Assembly: GCA_964058845.1 (NCBI GenBank)
Contig: CAXKVR010000039.1
Span: forward strand, 1 to 64,000
DNA from: Carex sylvatica
Taxonomy: Eukaryota > Streptophyta > Magnoliopsida > Poales > Cyperaceae
DNA: 64,000 bases
Reading direction: 5' to 3'
The number at the start of each line of letters is the position of its first letter. The stretch's first letter is position 1. The position numbers were made by a program, and so were the translations under genes. The notes beneath the pieces were generated by a model. It was not told the origin of the DNA. It made no database searches and was given only the letters and a program-made list of their open reading frames with translations. Positions 48,748-59,928 of this stretch are shown here, piece by piece.

Positions 48748-49124
48748 GAGGTTGGCTACTATGCTTATATAAGCATATCCCCACATATGCTTATAACTCA
48801 TTTTTGTGTTTTCAATGTCCAAATGGTCGATCGGAACCGTTTATCTTGTTCTCCATATTAATATGTGCTTGGAGACCAAATTTTATATTTTTCTGAATTT
48901 TTTTACTATTTATTAAGCCACTTTGAAAATTGCTGATCCAATGGTGGCTTAACAAAACAGTAAAATCAGAAGCCACTGTTGGATCAGCGATTTTCATAGT
49001 GACTTAATAAATAGTAAAAAAATTCAGAAAAATGTAAAATTTGGTCTCCAAGCACATATTAATATGGAGAACAAGATGAACGGTTCCGATCGACCATTTG
49101 GACATTATTATGTGGGGATATGCT
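48748..49124. mobile_element. Foldback MITE, GAGGTTGGCTAC tip, right end lost
   Basis: Left end GAGGTTGGCTACTATGCTTA complete; the right arm lacks the last part, breaking off near GGGGATATGCTTATA. Same family as the elements at 23957 and 49140. Confidence 0.75.
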
Positions 49125-49139
49125 TATACATATATATAT

Positions 49140-49564
49140 GAGGTTGGCTACTATGCTTATATAAGCATATCCCCACATATGTTTATAACTCATTTTTGTG
49201 TTTCCAATGTTCAAATGGTCGATCGGAACCGTTCATCTTGTTCTCCATATTAATATGTGCTTGGAGACCAAATTTTATATTTTTCTGCATTTTTTTACTA
49301 TTTATTAAGCCACTTTGAAAATTATTAATCCAACGGTGGCTGCTGATTTTACTGTTTTGTGCAGCCACCGTTGGATCAGCGATTTTCAAAGTGGCTTAAT
49401 AAATAGTAAACAAATTCAGAAAAATGTAAAATTTAGTTTCCAAGCACATATTAATATGGAGAACAAGATGAACGGTTCCGATCGACCATTTGGACATTGG
49501 AAACACAAAAATGAGTTATAAGCATATGTGGGGATATGCTTATATAAGCATAGTAGCCAACCTC
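49140..49564. mobile_element. Foldback MITE, GAGGTTGGCTAC tip, complete
   Basis: 425 bp, the same length as the intron copy at 23957, with which it is highly similar. Flanked by TATATATAT on both sides, so the target duplication is hidden in (TA)n. Confidence 0.8.
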
Positions 49565-49576
49565 TATATATATATA

Positions 49577-49795
49577 TATAGTAAGGCTACGTTACTTCGC
49601 GAATTAAAAGGGAATATTTTAAGCGCTCACCGTTAGATCCAAACCGTTAGTTTCGAAGTCCAAATAGCCGATCCAAACCGTTAGATGTTTAATCTATATT
49701 AAAATATGCTTGGATATCAAATTTTATATTTTTTGAAATTTTTTTACTATTTATTAAGATGGTTTGAAAATCGCTGTATTTTAATGTCTACCGTC
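49577..49795. mobile_element. Half of a foldback element
   Basis: Starts GTAAGGCTACGTTAC and carries the family core up to GAAAATCGCTG; the second, inverted half is missing. Confidence 0.5.
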
Positions 49796-50999
49796 GAACG
49801 AAAACTTAAACTGAAATTCTGACGCTCTGGATGACTCTCATGATGCCCAGGGGTATCCTCTGGGGAAAAATTTGGATCCGTCTCATCCCTTCCATTCCAA
49901 AAAGTGGTCATACGCGCAAATCCGACTTTCATAATCAAAGTTATAGATGTTTAAAATTTTTCGAAAGCTGAACTTTGGAAATTCATAACTAACTGTAGAA
50001 AAATCCAAATAAATTAAAATTTGTGTCAATTCTTTGTATTTTTGAATGCCCTACATGCTGGTATAATCACTTTTACAGTTTGGTCCCTGTATCAGTCCAG
50101 GCTTGCTGATTTACCAGCAGAGATCAAATTTGATATTTTTAGTGCTTGGCTGCTGAGTTTGGACTTAGTACTATACCAGAGGTCAGTCTAGAGTGCTTTG
50201 TGCATGGACAGAGATCTAATTTGAGGTTTGAACATATTTTAGTAGCTCTAAACTACTATTTTAGTACCAGAAATAAAGAGAAGAAGATCAAAACTCCAAG
50301 ACATCATTTAATCAAAATTTTGAAATATCAACAAGCTGTCAGGCTGTCAGAGATTAGAAATTTTTGAATCAAGGACAATTTCTTAATTAGTGTTATCTTT
50401 AGACTTGTGATATCCAACTGACAAATCAAATCAAAATTATAAAATGTTACGACATCATTCATTAATATATCAAATGTCTTATTTTTTGGCATACACCCTA
50501 AAAAAAAATTTAAATAATTTAAATTTAAAGTAGATCTAAATAAAAAATAAAAAATAGAGGACCGCCCAGCAGAGAGGCGGTTTGGTCCCTAGTGGACCGC
50601 TCCTGCCACGGGCAGTCTGCTAGGTGTGTGAACCGTTCTCCTACCGGGCGGTCGGGACAGTTTTAAAAAAAAAAAAAAATTGGAAGCCATTTTGTAAAGA
50701 AAAAAAAAAAATTTAAGGTGTTAATAAAAATGGCCTGAGTTTTGACTCACCTTGCTTTATTTTATATCAAAACTCCTCGTGCTTTTAGCCTGACCCCACT
50801 ATGTGAAAACATTTTTCTTTTGTATTTATATAGATAATATATAATTAATATAGAATATTAGATAGACTGCTTTATTTTTCTGATCCAATATCAGAAATTT
50901 GTAAGATTTTATAAAAGAGAAAAATATATTGATTTTGTGTATTTAAATACAATAATATATAGGTTTGATTAAAATACAATTTTAAACAACTTGACTAAT

Positions 51000-51605
51000 T
51001 ATCTCTTATTTACTACCATTACACAACTTCTACAATTTATATCTACTATTATTTGCAGTACAATCTATATAATGCTCTATTACCTAACTAGGAGATCAGT
51101 TCCTTTAGAAAGTTTCTAAAAAATAAAATAAGCATACACCATAAATTGGCGCCTAAAGAAACCAGACAGAGGCGGAACTAGAAAATTTTAATAGAAGTGA
51201 TTGAAAATTAAAATGTACAATTGTGATGAGTAGGATTTGAATCCAATATCTCTCACCATAAAATAGAGCTTTAACCACTAAACTATAACTAAACATTTAT
51301 CATTTGTTGAGGATGGCTAGACTATATAGAAAATTAAAAAGAAAAAGAAAAAAGAAGAAGATAAAATTCAATTAAATTTCTATACATATAATTAAAATTT
51401 AGAAATCACAGGAGTGGCTTAGCCACCTTTAGCTAAGTTTTAAATCTGCTCCTGAAACCAGACCAAAAGTCCAGTTGCCAATTTATACCTACTATTATTT
51501 ATTATTTTCAATACAATCTATGTAATCCTCTATTACCTAATTAGGGGATCAGTTCCTTTAGAAATTTCCTTAAAAAAAAAATAAGCATACACCATAAATT
51601 GGGGG
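51000..51605. repeat. Direct duplication of about 130 bp around a hAT insertion
   Basis: 51034-51150 and 51480-51601 are similar copies (shared words GATCAGTTCCTTTAGAAA and AAGCATACACCATAAATTGG). Confidence 0.8.
51167..51454. mobile_element. hAT MITE with exact 8-bp target duplication
   Basis: 288 bp, ends CAGAGGCGGAACTAG and inverted CAGGAGCAGATTTAA. Flanked by AAACCAGA at 51159-51166 and 51455-51462. A tRNA-like SINE head seems to lie inside on the minus strand (about 51228-51300, B-box-like GGATTCAAATCC). Confidence 0.85.
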
Positions 51606-51896
51606 AAGCAAATCTGCTGCGATTCGAATTTTTACTACAGTACCCTGAAATCTCTGTTTTTCCTAATCTCACCGTTCATTTTTTTTTGTACGACCATCTC
51701 TAAATAACTAGTTTTTCTAAAGAAATCAGACCAAATTAAGATCCAGTTCTTGACTTCTTTCGGGAGCCAATATATGAGCACACGAAATCAAAGGAAACAA
51801 TATAAACCTAAATGAATCCAGATCAAACTTTTTATCTAAATCACACGTTATTTACCTAAAAATTAAACATATGAAACTCTATTAATGTAACTTAAA

Positions 51897-52135
51897 TAAA
51901 CTAAATTAACCAACAATAACTACCCATTACTAAATAAAACTAAAATATTATAAATTTAACTAAATTAATTAAAGTAACTTAAATAAACTTAATTAACTAA
52001 CAATAACTACACATAACTAAATAAAACTAAAATTATCTAAATTTAACTAAATTAATTAACTAACAATAACTACACATAATTAAATAAAAGTAAATTAACC
52101 TACATTTACCTTAATTTACCATAATTAAACTAAAT
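51897..52135. repeat. AT-rich tandem repeat
   Basis: Three imperfect copies of a roughly 65-85 base unit with the words CTAACAATAACTACACATAA and AAATAAAACTAAAAT. Confidence 0.75.
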
Positions 52136-52457
52136 AAATATGCATGCAAAGCTCATAACCTTTAGTTCTTGATTTTATGTGGCGCTCAAAGAAACAAACC
52201 TGCATGCAAAGTTAAAGCTAAAGCAACAAATAACAATTAGATCGAAAAAATCAAACAATTTATCTAATATTCTAATATTCTATATTATATTTTTCATTAA
52301 AAAATTATGCAGTGAAAAAGATCTTATGAGAAACAAACAACACCACAAATAAAGCCACAAAAACAGCCATATATTGCTTTTGGATGCCGTGAAACTGACT
52401 CGTAGTAAAACAGAGAGTATACATTTGATTAAATAGATAACAATAATGACATAAATT

Positions 52458-53104
52458 TAGGGGTGTAAACGGGGCCAGATTATCCGGCGGATATCCGCTC
52501 CGTATCCGGAAATTATCCGAATCTGGATAATTTCCGAATACGAATTCAGATAATTTTTGAATATTCATAGAAGATCCGGATACGGAGTTCTAAACGGAGC
52601 GGATATCCGGACTATCCAAAACCTAATAATTTCCGGATACGGATTCAGAGTCCTAAACGGAGTGGATATCCGGACTCTAATAAAAGAGGAATTAATATTT
52701 GCTATAGGTGGAATTTGAATCCATGTACTCCCATCTCAAGACTTTTGAACTAAGTTTCAAACTACTACACCACAACTTCTTTTGTTACAATTCCTTTATT
52801 TCATATATATATATATTATATAAATATATTATCTCTCATCTCTCCATCAATATTTATATTTAATTTTTTAATTAATATTTGTATCTTCGAAATTCATATA
52901 TCTTAATTATCCGATCATTATTCGTTTTATATCCATATTCGAATCCGTATCCGTGAACTATCTGTTCCGTATCCGTATTCGTTTAAGACGAATTTGATTT
53001 TGAATTTTAATATCTGTTTACTATCCGTATCTGTATTCGTATCTGCTCATTATCCGACAGATGCGGATATAATATAAGCATTATCCTCTCCGTTTACACC
53101 CCTA
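52458..53104. mobile_element. hAT non-autonomous element with exact 8-bp target duplication
   Basis: 647 bp, perfect inverted ends TAGGGGTGTAAACGG. Flanked by CATAAATT at 52450-52457 and 53105-53112. Subterminal regions are full of GGATATCC/TATCCG words, like the 32222-33355 element. The inner part near 52690-52790 resembles a reversed tRNA-type SINE head (TGAATCCATG). Confidence 0.88.
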
Positions 53105-53250
53105 CATAAATTACACCGAAATTTTTATTCATACCTCAGAAAAAAAGAAAATTACAACTATACAAACTTTGTAATTTTGAAAAAAAAAATGAGGGCATAG
53201 ATGGAATTTCGTTTTTTAGGATGTAATATAAATTTCTGTTAAATAATAAG

Positions 53251-53915
53251 GGGAATTTCATATATATCCCTCAAAAGTTTTAATATTACAGATTTATCCC
53301 TCCAAAATCAATAATTACCTATATATCCTTGAAAATTATACAAACTAGCATATTTACCCAATCTATAACATATCAAATATCTCCAAAAATAATTAAATAA
53401 TATTTTTTTAAACATTAAAATTTATTTTACAATATTAATTAATAATATGTTGATCATTATGCTCTTCGGTCTCTTTAGTCCCCCGAGTTTTATTCTCTGT
53501 AAGGCACCGAACCTCTATCGTCTCTCTCTCCAAACGCGTCAAATCACATATTTCTCCCCACCTTCCCTAGTCGCCTCTCCTCTCATATTTTTGTCGCCCC
53601 TCGTTGTGTTAATTTTTAATTTTCGTTTGGAGAGAGAGGCGGAAAGTTTGGCGTCTTAAAGAGAAAAGAACTTAGATGGACTAAAGAGACAAAAACGAAG
53701 AGTGTAATAGTCAATGTATTATTAATTAATAATGTAATTTTTTTAAGTTTTAAAAAATATTATTTAATTATTTTTGGAGATATTTGATATGTTATAGAAT
53801 TAGATTGGACAAATATGTTAATTTGTATTATTTTCAAGGATAAATACGTAATTATTGATTTTAAAGGGATAACATATAATATTGAAATTTTTGAGGGATA
53901 TAGATGAAATTGCCC
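53251..53915. mobile_element. Foldback element upstream of the DnaJ-like gene
   Basis: Arms of about 180 bases: left GGGAATTTCATATATATCCC, right inverted GGGCAATTTCATCTATATCC. A GC-richer middle (about 53455-53700) also folds on itself (CTCTTCGGTCTCTTTAGTCC against inverted CTCTTCGTTTTTGTCTCTTT). It ends about 280 bases before the DnaJ-like ATG. Confidence 0.65.
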
Positions 53916-54196
53916 AAAAATAATATATGTCACGTAGGTCCCATGCGTAAGCTACTGTTTTCTGATTCTTTCCACCGTACGATATGATTGGGTCCATTGG
54001 GATTTGGAAGCATGGGATGGGACAGTGCAGATCAACTTTTTGAATGTTACCAACACTTTGGTTTCATATTTCGAACTATTTTCAGGTTCAATCCGTAAAA
54101 ATCCCCTCGACTCGAAGGGAAGATTAACCCTTTGCTCTGCCTCCGAATCCGATCTCCACACTCCCCACCTCACTTCCCCCAAAACCCGAATCCAAT

Positions 54197-55831
54197 ATGA
54201 ATCCCGACGGAGGCGGCGTCGGCCCACGTCGACAAGAGGCCGACCGTTGGCTTGGCGTCGCTGGGAAACTTCTAGAAGCACGCGATTTCGAGGGATGTAA
54301 GCAATTCGTCGAACAGTCGGTCTCTGCTGACCCTCTTGTACCTGGTGCGGAGGAACTCGTCGCTGCAGCGGAGGTGCTTCAGTCGGTCGAACAACGACGC
54401 ATCAACGGCCACCCTGACTATTACGCTGTGCTTGGTCTCGACTCATCCCTTCCTTCTTCTCTGGAACCCGCCGCCGTGTCGCTACACTACCAGCGCCTCT
54501 CTCTCCTCCTACATCGTGATACTCCCACACCTGCGTTTACCGACGCAGCTCGATTGGTGGCGGAAGCTTGGGCTGTGCTCTCGGATCCCCCTTCTAAAGC
54601 ACTGTTTGACAATGAATTGGAGCTTTCCAAGCCGAAATTAAAACCGAGGTCGCCGTCTCCACCTCCACCCGCTCCACCACCTCCTGCTTCGTCTTCGCTT
54701 CGTAAAACCCCTACTAAACCTGCAAAGTTGCCGACTGTCACTAAATCTCCTAAATCAGTATCTCTCAAGGGGGAATCATCAGCTAAAATGGGTAAATCTG
54801 TGGCCAAGCCGACTAATTTCTGGACCATGTGCACTACCTGTTGCCACGTGCACCAGTACGGGCGGCTCTGTGAGGGACAGTACTTGCTTTGCCACAGCTG
54901 TCGTCGCCCATTCTTTGCGGCGGCAATGCTGGAGCCACCACCAATTGTGCCAGATACCGATATGTATTACTGCACCTGGGGCTTTTTCCCCTTGGGGTTT
55001 CCCGGTGGGCCCGGTTATGGGGGCATGTATGGTCTGGGCTCCCAGTTTGGGTCAAGCTCTTTACCAGGTACTCAACCTGGTGTGGTTCCACCGAAGATAG
55101 GAGGAGAGATGGTTAATGGTACTGGAATTGGAATTGGCACTGGTACACCGAATACATTTCCTGTAAAGCGGGGGAGGGGTCGGCCCCGTAAGAATCAACC
55201 GAGTCCAGGTACACCTTTTACACCTGGATCTGGTCTAGTAAATTTACCAAGCACACTGAAAATAGGACGGAAGAGTGTTAGTGTTTCTGGTACTGGCACT
55301 GGTACATCAAATAGTTTTCCTGGAAAGCGGGGCCGGGGTCGGCCACGTAAGAATCCGCCGGGCTCAGGTACACGTGCTACACCTAAATCAGGTCTAGTAA
55401 ATTTACCTAGTGCACAGCCCGGTGCGACTCTGTTGAAGATAGGAGATGAGAGTGTTAATGGTACTGGTATTTCCACTGGTACACCTAATAGTTTTCCTGT
55501 AAAGCGGGGTCGGGGTCGGCCGCGTAAGAATCAGCCGAGTCCAGGTTTATCTGTTACACCTGGATCAGTTCTAGTAGATGTACCTGTAGTTGGGAATGTG
55601 CCGGCTGTGGTTATGCCAAGTATGGGTTGGGAAAGTAGTGCTACTGAAGGTACTGGTGCTGGTACTGTTGTTGTTTCACCGAGTAGTGAACCAGTAAAGA
55701 GGGGTCGTGGTCGTCCACGAAAGAATGAGGCCAATTCAGCAAGTTATACTAAAAAAATGGTGGCTAAAAAGAGAATAAATGCAAACTTGAAGAAGGTGGT
55801 GGTAGACATGAATGATGGTGAAATAGTTTAA
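54197..55831 (+). CDS. DnaJ-like protein with zinc ribbon and four AT-hooks
   Basis: Single exon, 544 residues. An N-terminal helical segment typical of plant J proteins of this type (about 12-66) is followed by a J-like domain (about 73-139, opening PDYYAVLGL) in which HPD is replaced by HRD (106-108). A Pro/Ser/Lys linker (about 145-206) leads to a zinc-ribbon-like segment FWTMCTTC...LLCHSC with Cys212, 215, 232 and 235. Gly/Pro-rich sequence follows, with four AT-hooks KRGRGRPRKN at 324-333, 377-386, 436-445 and 501-510, embedded in repeats of about 55-60 residues. A basic C terminus ends the protein. AT-hooks bind the minor groove of AT-rich DNA, so a nuclear chromatin role is likely. The HRD loop argues against normal Hsp70 stimulation. 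No introns; upstream lies a foldback element. Confidence 0.92.
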   Translation: MNPDGGGVGPRRQEADRWLGVAGKLLEARDFEGCKQFVEQSVSADPLVPGAEELVAAAEVLQSVEQRRINGHPDYYAVLGLDSSLPSSLEPAAVSLHYQRLSLLLHRDTPTPAFTDAARLVAEAWAVLSDPPSKALFDNELELSKPKLKPRSPSPPPPAPPPPASSSLRKTPTKPAKLPTVTKSPKSVSLKGESSAKMGKSVAKPTNFWTMCTTCCHVHQYGRLCEGQYLLCHSCRRPFFAAAMLEPPPIVPDTDMYYCTWGFFPLGFPGGPGYGGMYGLGSQFGSSSLPGTQPGVVPPKIGGEMVNGTGIGIGTGTPNTFPVKRGRGRPRKNQPSPGTPFTPGSGLVNLPSTLKIGRKSVSVSGTGTGTSNSFPGKRGRGRPRKNPPGSGTRATPKSGLVNLPSAQPGATLLKIGDESVNGTGISTGTPNSFPVKRGRGRPRKNQPSPGLSVTPGSVLVDVPVVGNVPAVVMPSMGWESSATEGTGAGTVVVSPSSEPVKRGRGRPRKNEANSASYTKKMVAKKRINANLKKVVVDMNDGEIV

Positions 55832-56895
55832 TCGATTATTTTGTTCAACAATGAGGTGGAAAGAGTAGTGCATTTTGGAAATATGAGAAGTTTTGAAGTT
55901 TCTTGGGGATGGAGAGTGCATATTTGGGCTTGTACAGCTGGAAGGTTGGTGCTTTGCTGTGTGCTGTGATATAATGTAGCATTTGGCTGGGAATTAGTTC
56001 ATCAGCTGTTGAAAAATTAAGGGATGTGGAATTTAGGGTTTGTGTTATGGTAAAATTGTAGCTTAGTTGGTCAAAGATGACCGTTGTCTTTTTTTCTTTT
56101 TCCTTTTTTTTAGTTGTTGTTTAGTAGTAGTGTTTCCAATTTCAAATCACATCAATTAGCATGCTGTCACAGTCGTGTTGTTAATGCTATTCATGATAGG
56201 TTATGCTTGCATGTAAATTTAGATCGTTTCATGCCAAGGATATGACAATACCACGCAATAGTCTGGTACCTATCTGATGTCGGAATGCACTTGATCTGCT
56301 TGTTTGCTTTTATGTCCTGGCATCATTTTCTACCAAAATATTGTGAATTTTATGTCTGAAAGATAATAAAAGATTCTGGTTGGTACGGTACTGCATAATT
56401 GAGGTTTGTATGTATATATTTTACTTGTCAGACCCCAAACTCCTGGGGGGTTATGGCTTAAAATTGTGCTCCTGTGATGATTTAATTCCAAAGTCAATAG
56501 GTGCGATTGTGCTGGTAATTGGTATTGTAATGTACCATAGTTGGTATTAGTTTGTGCTATCTTGGTACTGTGCATTTCATAATTGGGTGTAAGTTTGAGT
56601 GGCATATTTATACCATGGTTACCTGATGCGAGAAGATCGTGATCGGATCAGTTTGTTACTGTTTTGAATGGAAGGCAATGTGTACTCTATTTTTTTTTGG
56701 CAAACCTTAATAAAGGTTAAAAGTGTATTTTGTTCAAATTTGTTTCATGGTTAAATATGTTTTAAGTACCATTTTGGGTTTGAAGCAGTGTGGGACTAGG
56801 TTGAGGCATTCATTTGCAAAATCAAGGTTAAATAAAGTATTAATTGCACAATATCGAGTTGAGTAAGAGTTTTCTTCATTATGGGTACTTGGGGC

Positions 56896-57070
56896 TAGGG
56901 CTGCAAACGAATCAAACCGAATTGAACTTATCTTAGTTTGAGTTTGAGTTTGAATAAGATTTGAACCGAATTAGTTTGATTTGTTTCAGAATGAATTAAT
57001 TGCGAACTACAAATTTTTCGAATCGAAGTCAAGTAAATTACGAATTACAATTTTTTTTTTTGCAGCCCTA
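56896..57070. mobile_element. Short hAT-like MITE
   Basis: Ends TAGGGCTGCAAACG and inverted TAGGGCTGCAAAAA. Internal GAATCGAA/TTCGAA words. No target duplication found. Confidence 0.5.
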
Positions 57071-58026
57071 GTTATAATGATAATTTATGCATTAGTTTTC
57101 TTTGTGCGGAAAAAAATTTACACAGTTTCTATCTTTTACAAATTCATACTGATTAATTATGGGCAAGTTCAAAATTCTCTTACCTTTTACACTGCTGGAT
57201 TGATTAAAATTACGGCATGGATCTAGTCAAATGAAACTTATTTCATTGTTAATTTGTTACGCTGATGAAATATTATATTATTATAAGTTACCATTATATT
57301 AATAATTTTGAGCTCTGATATAAATTCAGTTCCTGTCTTATTAAAGACTGATAGTTGAATTCATTAGTTGTATTATTTGAGATTTGAACCTAAATAGTTT
57401 GTGAATCAATTTCGAATGATTTATTTCCGGTTTGAGTTTGATTTGAATAAGATTCGAATTGAACTGATTTAATTTGTTTCAGAACAAATTAATTTCGAAT
57501 CGAACTCAAATTGAATCACGAACTACGAACTTTTTGTGGAGCCTACTTGGGACAGTATTAGAAGCTATTAAATGGAATAATCATTTGAAAAATCTTTAAA
57601 GAAAAAGCTATTCTGATGGGAAAAAAAACAAAGAAATACTTCCGGGAACCAACGAATATAACCCGTGCAAAAGTATATATGATTAATGATCTATATGACT
57701 ATATGTGCTAGTTTAATAATTTGAAATTTAAAACTTGGGATGTCAAAAAAAAAAATGATAGATATGATCAATATTATTTTTTCCTATAATGTGTAAAAAA
57801 TTATAATATTTTAATTTTATTTTAATTGGTATCAAAAGTTTATAAAAATATACTTGTATAGATAACTTTTAGATATTGATTTTTTAACTCATTGATTTAA
57901 AAATCACAACTATATCAGTAATACAAAGTATATATACAGGGATGGATTCAGAATTTTCGTCAGGAGAGGCAGAAAAATATCAAATAAGATTTAAACAATT
58001 AATTGGGTTTAAACATTCAAGAAATT

Positions 58027-58142
58027 GAATGGGGAGGTAGCACAATTAGCTAAGAAAATGTTCTAAAATTGTTTTACCCAAAGGTCTAGAGTTCGATTCC
58101 CCCTCACGACTTCATAGCCTCTGTGAAGGTTTTCAAAAAAAA
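58027..58142 (+). mobile_element. tRNA-derived SINE with target duplication
   Basis: A-box-like TTAGCTAAG and B-box-like GAGTTCGATTCCCCC head, short body, A-tract at 58134-58145. Flanks ACATTCAAGAAATT (58013-58026) and ACATTTAAGAAATT (58145-58158) match at 13 of 14 bases. Confidence 0.75.
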
Positions 58143-59928
58143 AAACATTTAAGAAATTTATTTTAATTTTAATCTTCAATTTAACCCAAATTACAAAGCA
58201 AATATTTAGAGGGGGCAAAAAAAATTTCAGAAGAGAAAGTCAACCAAAATGTTTTAATCTCTACTAAAACTCAAAATCTAGAAAGAGAAGGGAGGCAGCT
58301 GCCTTGCATATATATACCAACTCTGCAGAAAAATGAAAAGCTCTTGATGTAGGTAAATTTTTACTCAAAAATGGTACAATATGATTTCACATGTAGAGTA
58401 TTTGTTATTTTGTTTAAGAGGAGGATTCAAATGTTTTTATTTTTTGTGCATTTAATCATGCTTTTCTACTTATTTAATTTTTTGAAAATAAAAATATCAG
58501 TTGTAATCGATATTATTTTTATTTTGACATATATCTTTAAGAACTAAAATTCTAACTAAAAAGTTCTAAAATTGTCACTTTTTAATGTTGTTTTTATTTT
58601 TCTTTTTAGTTCAAGTCAATATGAACCTTCAATATTTGGGTTGAAAATTTGTCTTGCTCCTCATTTAATTCGTCAAGTGTGAAATAGTTAGATCAATCTA
58701 AGATAACGATACTTCCTCTCCTGCTGAACTAAAAATTTATTAACCTAAAGTCTTCATCAAACAATAATAGTTTAGGTGGATCCAACCCACCAACTTAAAA
58801 ATTATTAAATTTGACATTTTTCACTAAAGCCGTGATTTTATTTGAATTTGTTTTTTCATATGATTTTATTTTTTTACTAATCCGTGAAAGATAGTCACAA
58901 GTAATGGTAGTTTAATTTATCTCTTAACCCTACAAAGTATAATTGACTGTTAGGTCTTACAAATGACCAAAACTTTAAATACAGTTCAAGGTAAAAATAA
59001 ATAAAAAATAAAAAATCAAATCTTACAATTTTTAACATTCATGCTTTTAATGGAAGAAACAGCCAACACTTATCATTTACTTTGTTAAATTTACAAGGTT
59101 GGTTTTTCTTTTGGAAGCAATGTTCAATGTCCAAACAAAAACCGTCTTTCTCTACAATTTGATTCTGTTAGACGGACACATGAGATTGGAAATGAACTTG
59201 ACATATAAGTTAAATTGAACTGTCTATTATTGTGCGCGTGAAAAAAAAAATTAATTTAACTGAATTTTTTTTTCACGGACACAGTAACTACACCAAATAG
59301 GCTCTTAAAGTTAACAAGTTATTCGCCAGTAAAAACTTATTAGCAAATTATTCGTCAGTAAACACGAAAACATGCACAGCTAAAATTTATTAATGATAAC
59401 ATGCAAAATTTGTGAGGCATGCAAACTATATGAAACTCTTAACTAGAATCAATCACAAAATTTATGATAGGCATGCAAAATTTATGAGGCATGGAAAACA
59501 AATGTGTGATTTTGTTAGATTAAAGTTTTCTATTAAATGAAGCAATGCCACTCTAACGCTAATAAACATTGTTCGAGAAATTTTCAAACACGTGATGGTC
59601 AAGTTTATTTGAGATTTTGAGCAAAATATTATTATCGTTATTGTATTTAAATAAAGAAATTACAATTTTCTAATTGAGATGTTGGAGCAAGTCAAAAACA
59701 ACCAAACCAAAATTTTCTTAAAATTAGTAATATTTTAATACATGTTTTAAAAATATATATGATACCCTAATTTTTTTTTTCAAAATGTTTAAAAATAAAT
59801 TTTAAATTAAAATATTTGATTTCTAAAAGTTGTTATATTTTTGGCTAATTTATAACTATAACATAATTATAATGAGAACAAGATTAAGAAAGGAAACTAT
59901 ATTTAGTGCAAGTTGCTATTTATAGCAG

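Larger units (their letters stand above)
48230..50780. mobile_element. Long inverted-repeat element with nested foldback MITEs
   Basis: Arms of roughly 340 bases, 48230-48570 and 50375-50780, match as inverted repeats (for example TGACAAATCAAATCAAA at 50421 against the inverted TTTGATTTGATTTGTCA near 48508; GGCATACACC at 50500 against GGTGTATGCC). Between them lie two complete or near-complete foldback MITEs and one half element. No transposase frame; the outer boundaries are approximate. Confidence 0.55.
45537..54196. other. Gene-free, repeat-rich interval between PIGG-like and DnaJ-like genes
   Basis: Holds the 3' flank of the PIGG-like gene, a small MITE (46749-46983), a MITE with CCGCATC repeats (47868-48217), a long inverted-repeat structure (about 48230-50780) with foldback MITEs inside, a direct duplication with a hAT element between its halves (51000-51605), an AT-rich tandem repeat (51897-52135), a hAT MITE (52458-53104) and a foldback element (53251-53915). 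I see nothing recognisable in 45540-46740 or 46990-47860 beyond short simple repeats. Confidence 0.6.

Noticed and set aside
23957..49564. Recurrent 61-68 residue frames with [20 protein letters not shown] sequence at 24132, 26960, 48812, 49183 and 49315
   Set aside because: They are translations of the arms of foldback elements and appear because the copies are similar. No start context, no conservation beyond the DNA repeat.
53447..53659. 70-codon frame upstream of the DnaJ-like gene
   Set aside because: It is in the stem of a foldback element and resembles no known protein.
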